Origin: an uncultured Muribaculaceae bacterium
GTDB lineage: Bacteria; Bacteroidota; Bacteroidia; Bacteroidales; Muribaculaceae
Length of the DNA stretch: 64,000 nt
Direction of reading: 5' to 3'
NCBI GenBank assembly: GCA_958439725.1
Contig: CAUBWJ010000002.1
Location: forward strand, 1-64,000
The position numbers and the translations under genes were made by a program. The notes under the pieces are model-generated. The model saw only the letters and a program-made list of their open reading frames with translations. It was not told where the DNA came from and did not search any database. Position 1 is the stretch's first letter, and each line of letters begins with the position of its first letter. This document shows positions 61,435 to 64,000 of this stretch, piece after piece.

Positions 61435-62709
61435 ATGAAAAACAAGATATTACAGATATTATACGACCTGCGGCACCAGCCCGTGATAAGCGGCGTGACG
61501 CTGATAGGTACGGCATTGACAATCTTTCTTATAATGATTGTGGTGATGATCCAGCAGATTCCCGTACTGCCTTTTGCTCCCGAATCCAACCGCCCGCGGC
61601 TGCTTATAGGGTGTTATATACATCTTGAAAATCTTAATGAGGATGGTATAAGATGCGCTGGTCTTAGTTTTAATGCAGCAAAAAAACTTTATGAAAACCT
61701 TGAGGGTGTATCTGATATCTCATATTTCCAGCAATATACGGAAAAGGAAGATGTTAAAGGTCCTACAGGAAAACTATTTATCGTAAACGGACGTAAGGCC
61801 GATGCTGATTTCTTCAAAATTTTTAATCATACCCTCGTTAAAGGACGGTTTTATACTCGGGAAGAAGCTGATGCCATGGAAAATGTTGCAGTCGTTGCCG
61901 AGACCACAGCATATAGGCTTTTCGGTGATAGCGATCCTTTAGGAGAGACCTTTCAATATGGGTTCAAACCTTATAGGGTGATTGGAGTAATAAAGGATAA
62001 TTCAACACTCGCAACCTTTGGATCTGGAGATGTTTTTATCCCTACCTCTCAGAATGATGGAGATATGAGTTGGGAAGAGTACAGAGGTAATGCCTCAGTG
62101 GCGCTACTTGCCGAACCCGGTGTCGACTTCGGCTCCATCCGCGCCCAAGTCAAGGCGAGATATGCAGCTCTCAGTACCGAGCTGGAAGAAAGCGGTTGGG
62201 AAGCTATATATCATGAGCAGCCGTACGATATAGAGACAGTGTCGTTTGCACTGACTTCAGGTAATGGTACCCCCGATATGGAAAGTATAAAAAAATCAAG
62301 ATATATTATTTTCATAATTCTGCTGTTAGTACCTGCTATAAATCTCAGCAGTATGCTTCATAGCCGTATGCGTCGTAGAATAAGTGAGATAGGTGTGCGC
62401 AGGGCCTTCGGATGCACACGCGCACGCATTATCCTCGATATAATAAGCGAGAATTTCATCATTACGCTTGCGGGAGGTATTGTAGGTTTGCTCCTTGGGA
62501 TAATAGTGGGAGTCAACTATGTGGGTATCTACGATACGATGCAGAATATAGGTAACGGTGGTGCACCTGCGCTCTCTTTGATGTTCAACTGGAGCATTCT
62601 GCTTACAGCACTTGTCGTTTGCTTTCTGCTCAATATAATCAGTGCGGCTGTCCCGGCATGGCAGGCCTCAAGAGTGAATGTTGTAGATGCCATTAACACC
62701 AATAAATAA
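61435..62709 (+). CDS. MacB-like ABC permease, first
   Basis: A 424-aa permease with one N-terminal membrane helix (ISGVTLIGTALTIFLIMIVVM), a MacB periplasmic core domain of about 230 residues (TAYRLFGDSDPLGETFQYG... YRVIGVIKDNS) and three C-terminal helices of FtsX type (RMRRRISEIGVRRAFGCTRARI). Base use is patchy: the part coding the periplasmic domain is AT-rich (61681-61740 has 19 G/C of 60), unlike the upstream ATPase gene (60841-60900: 35 of 60). Confidence 0.93.
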   Translation: MKNKILQILYDLRHQPVISGVTLIGTALTIFLIMIVVMIQQIPVLPFAPESNRPRLLIGCYIHLENLNEDGIRCAGLSFNAAKKLYENLEGVSDISYFQQYTEKEDVKGPTGKLFIVNGRKADADFFKIFNHTLVKGRFYTREEADAMENVAVVAETTAYRLFGDSDPLGETFQYGFKPYRVIGVIKDNSTLATFGSGDVFIPTSQNDGDMSWEEYRGNASVALLAEPGVDFGSIRAQVKARYAALSTELEESGWEAIYHEQPYDIETVSFALTSGNGTPDMESIKKSRYIIFIILLLVPAINLSSMLHSRMRRRISEIGVRRAFGCTRARIILDIISENFIITLAGGIVGLLLGIIVGVNYVGIYDTMQNIGNGGAPALSLMFNWSILLTALVVCFLLNIISAAVPAWQASRVNVVDAINTNK

Positions 62710-62720
62710 AGAAACCGGAA

Positions 62721-63959
62721 ATGAAAAGATTTTTATTACCTCAGATGCGCAATGAATGGCGCAGCAATCTCTGGATGCTGATAGAGATAATGGTAGTAGC
62801 GCTAATATTGTTCGCTATATTCACCTTTTATGCTGCTGTCATAAGAATAAAGAGTCAGGATTATGGATATGATACAAATGACGTGTTGGTGGGTCAAGTG
62901 AAGATAATTCCGAGGGAAACAGTTGACACGGAAAGCAATCCGGAGGAGGACGAAAGCCCTTGGGTGTATATAGATATGTTGATGGCTGAACTCCGACATA
63001 ATCCATATGTTGAGCTCGTAGGAGTTGGAACAAATGCTATTCCTTATAACATGAGTTATTTTAGGGGAGATCTATCGTACTCCGAGGATTCCGTCTATTA
63101 TCATTATTCAGGAAATGGAAGACAAGTAACTCCAGATGTAATCAAAATATTTCGGTTGCATTCTGTTGATGGCAAAACTACAGAAGAACTGGCAAAGGTT
63201 ATTGAAAAAGGAGATCTTATAGTCGGCGATTTTAACACTTCAGAAATTCCTGATCAGGCAGACGCAAAGAAATTTCTAAACAAAACAGTTGTTTTCAATG
63301 GAGATTCCTCATTGATATATCATGTTGGAGCAGTGGCAAAAACATTGCAGAGGGATGATTATGAAGGTTCTTGGAGAGGCAGTGTTTATAAACAAATTTA
63401 TGGATTTTCTTTCCCTCGGGAGGTAATAATAAGAGTAAAACCCGGGAAGTCTCGTGAATTTCTTGAATCTATAGCGGGTGCTGACCTGTCGCGTGGATGG
63501 GTTTATTTTTCCGATATAAAGGAATTAACAAAGTATTCTGATAAAGTGCATTTCCGAATCAACAGTTTTATTCGGAATTCCGCCGTTTGTGCAGCTTTTA
63601 TGTTGCTTGTGATATTTCTCGGATTCCTTGGCACCTTTTGGTTCAGGACACAACAACGAGTACCGGAAATTGCTGTCAGAAAAGTCAACGGAGCTACGAA
63701 GTCTGATATTTTCACACGTCTTTTGGGAGAGGGTATGATTCTCCTTGTTATCGGTATGATTCCTGCTATTATGGCTGGTTATTACATACTGAAATTGGAT
63801 ATAGTACCGGCCTATATAAGGAAAATTTTCTGGTATGATATAACTTATGGGGCATTGACTATGGCGATTGTACTCGTGATAATGATTGTATGTGGTATCT
63901 ATTTCCCGGCGCGGGTTGCCATGAATATCAATCCGGCTGAGGCACTGAAAGACCAATGA
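62721..63959 (+). CDS. MacB-like ABC permease, second
   Basis: A 412-aa permease of the same layout: N-terminal helix (MLIEIMVVALILFAIFTFYAAV), periplasmic domain (about 45-270), and FtsX-type helices (TQQRVPEIAVRKVNGATKSDIFTRLLGEG then two more helices), ending FPARVAMNINPAEALKDQ. Two different permeases in one operon suggest a heterodimer. Nearly the whole gene is AT-rich (63121-63180 has 21 G/C of 60). The stop overlaps the next start as ATGA. Confidence 0.93.
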   Translation: MKRFLLPQMRNEWRSNLWMLIEIMVVALILFAIFTFYAAVIRIKSQDYGYDTNDVLVGQVKIIPRETVDTESNPEEDESPWVYIDMLMAELRHNPYVELVGVGTNAIPYNMSYFRGDLSYSEDSVYYHYSGNGRQVTPDVIKIFRLHSVDGKTTEELAKVIEKGDLIVGDFNTSEIPDQADAKKFLNKTVVFNGDSSLIYHVGAVAKTLQRDDYEGSWRGSVYKQIYGFSFPREVIIRVKPGKSREFLESIAGADLSRGWVYFSDIKELTKYSDKVHFRINSFIRNSAVCAAFMLLVIFLGFLGTFWFRTQQRVPEIAVRKVNGATKSDIFTRLLGEGMILLVIGMIPAIMAGYYILKLDIVPAYIRKIFWYDITYGALTMAIVLVIMIVCGIYFPARVAMNINPAEALKDQ

Positions 63960-64000
63960 GACGCTTCCTTATTTCCATGATATTCGCCGCGCCGCTGCTC
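63956..64000 (+). CDS. Start of the next efflux-operon gene, probably TolC-like (partial)
   Basis: ATG 63956 overlaps the permease stop (ATGA). Only 15 codons are in the window, MRRFLISMIFAAPLL, which look like the beginning of a signal peptide. A TolC-family outer-membrane channel is the usual gene at this place; that identity is inference from context. Confidence 0.55.
   Translation, partial: MRRFLISMIFAAPLL

Noticed and set aside
1..64000. CRISPR arrays, insertion sequences or rRNA genes
   Set aside because: I read for regular direct repeats with spacers, transposase motifs and rRNA conserved blocks and saw none.

Overview
The window is chromosomal DNA from a member of the Bacteroidales, most likely the Muribaculaceae. 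The class-level assignment rests on many promoters of the Bacteroidetes type (TTTG or TTG, a spacer of about 19-22 bp, then TAnnTTTG just upstream of genes), on Bacteroidetes-restricted families (DUF4270, DUF1599, the BT_3928-type DoxX/MauE protein, Porin_10), and on gene orders I recall from Bacteroides (purH-mreBCD-mrdA-rodA; DUF1599-BT_3928 type-tpiA-SPOR-folE). The family-level guess is inference. Nearly all of the window is ordinary core genome; there is no rRNA operon, insertion sequence, integrase or CRISPR array.

Layout. 1-1.5 kb: partial tRNA-Glu, a CBM9-like protein and a LysE exporter. 1.5-8.9 kb: a minus-strand cell-shape operon purH-mreB-mreC-mreD-mrdA-rodA. 9.1-12.6 kb: flavodoxin, rpmH, and a ugd plus aminotransferase pair for a nucleotide sugar. 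12.7-25.5 kb: putative porin, membrane-anchored solute-binding protein, htpG-glsA, clpC, gyrA and a periplasmic TPR protein. 25.7-30 kb: a tiny membrane protein and the DUF1599/DoxX/tpiA/SPOR/folE cluster. 30-32.5 kb: the only real gene-poor stretch, with an HTH regulator, over 1 kb of AT-rich DNA, a 68-aa ORF and a decayed or recoded frame. 32.5-42.2 kb: ABC-F ATPase, folate ligase, S41 protease, dCMP deaminase, ECF sigma factor, RmuC, rhodanese lipoprotein, DUF4270 lipoprotein and a short starch-synthase-like protein. 42.3-49.7 kb: a tight minus-strand operon tsaD-cinA-small membrane protein-dxs-trkA-trkH. 49.7-57.5 kb: typA, a TRIC-type channel, a DUF418 protein, and a MATE-oxidoreductase-CorA operon. 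57.6-58.6 kb: a probable toxin-antitoxin pair with a Panacea-domain antitoxin. 58.7-64 kb: a HAD phosphatase and a MacAB-like efflux operon running off the end, where a probable TolC gene begins.

The most unusual items are the Panacea antitoxin with a PemK/MazF-like partner; promoters whose -7 box ends only 4-6 nt before the start codon (LysE, Panacea antitoxin, MacA-like adaptor), suggesting leaderless mRNAs; the gene-poor region with a self-overlapping operator at the HTH gene and a frame broken only by two TAG codons; and two 57-aa membrane proteins, one translationally coupled to dxs. Several starts were moved from TTG codons that lie inside or upstream of promoter boxes to the next in-frame ATG or GTG.
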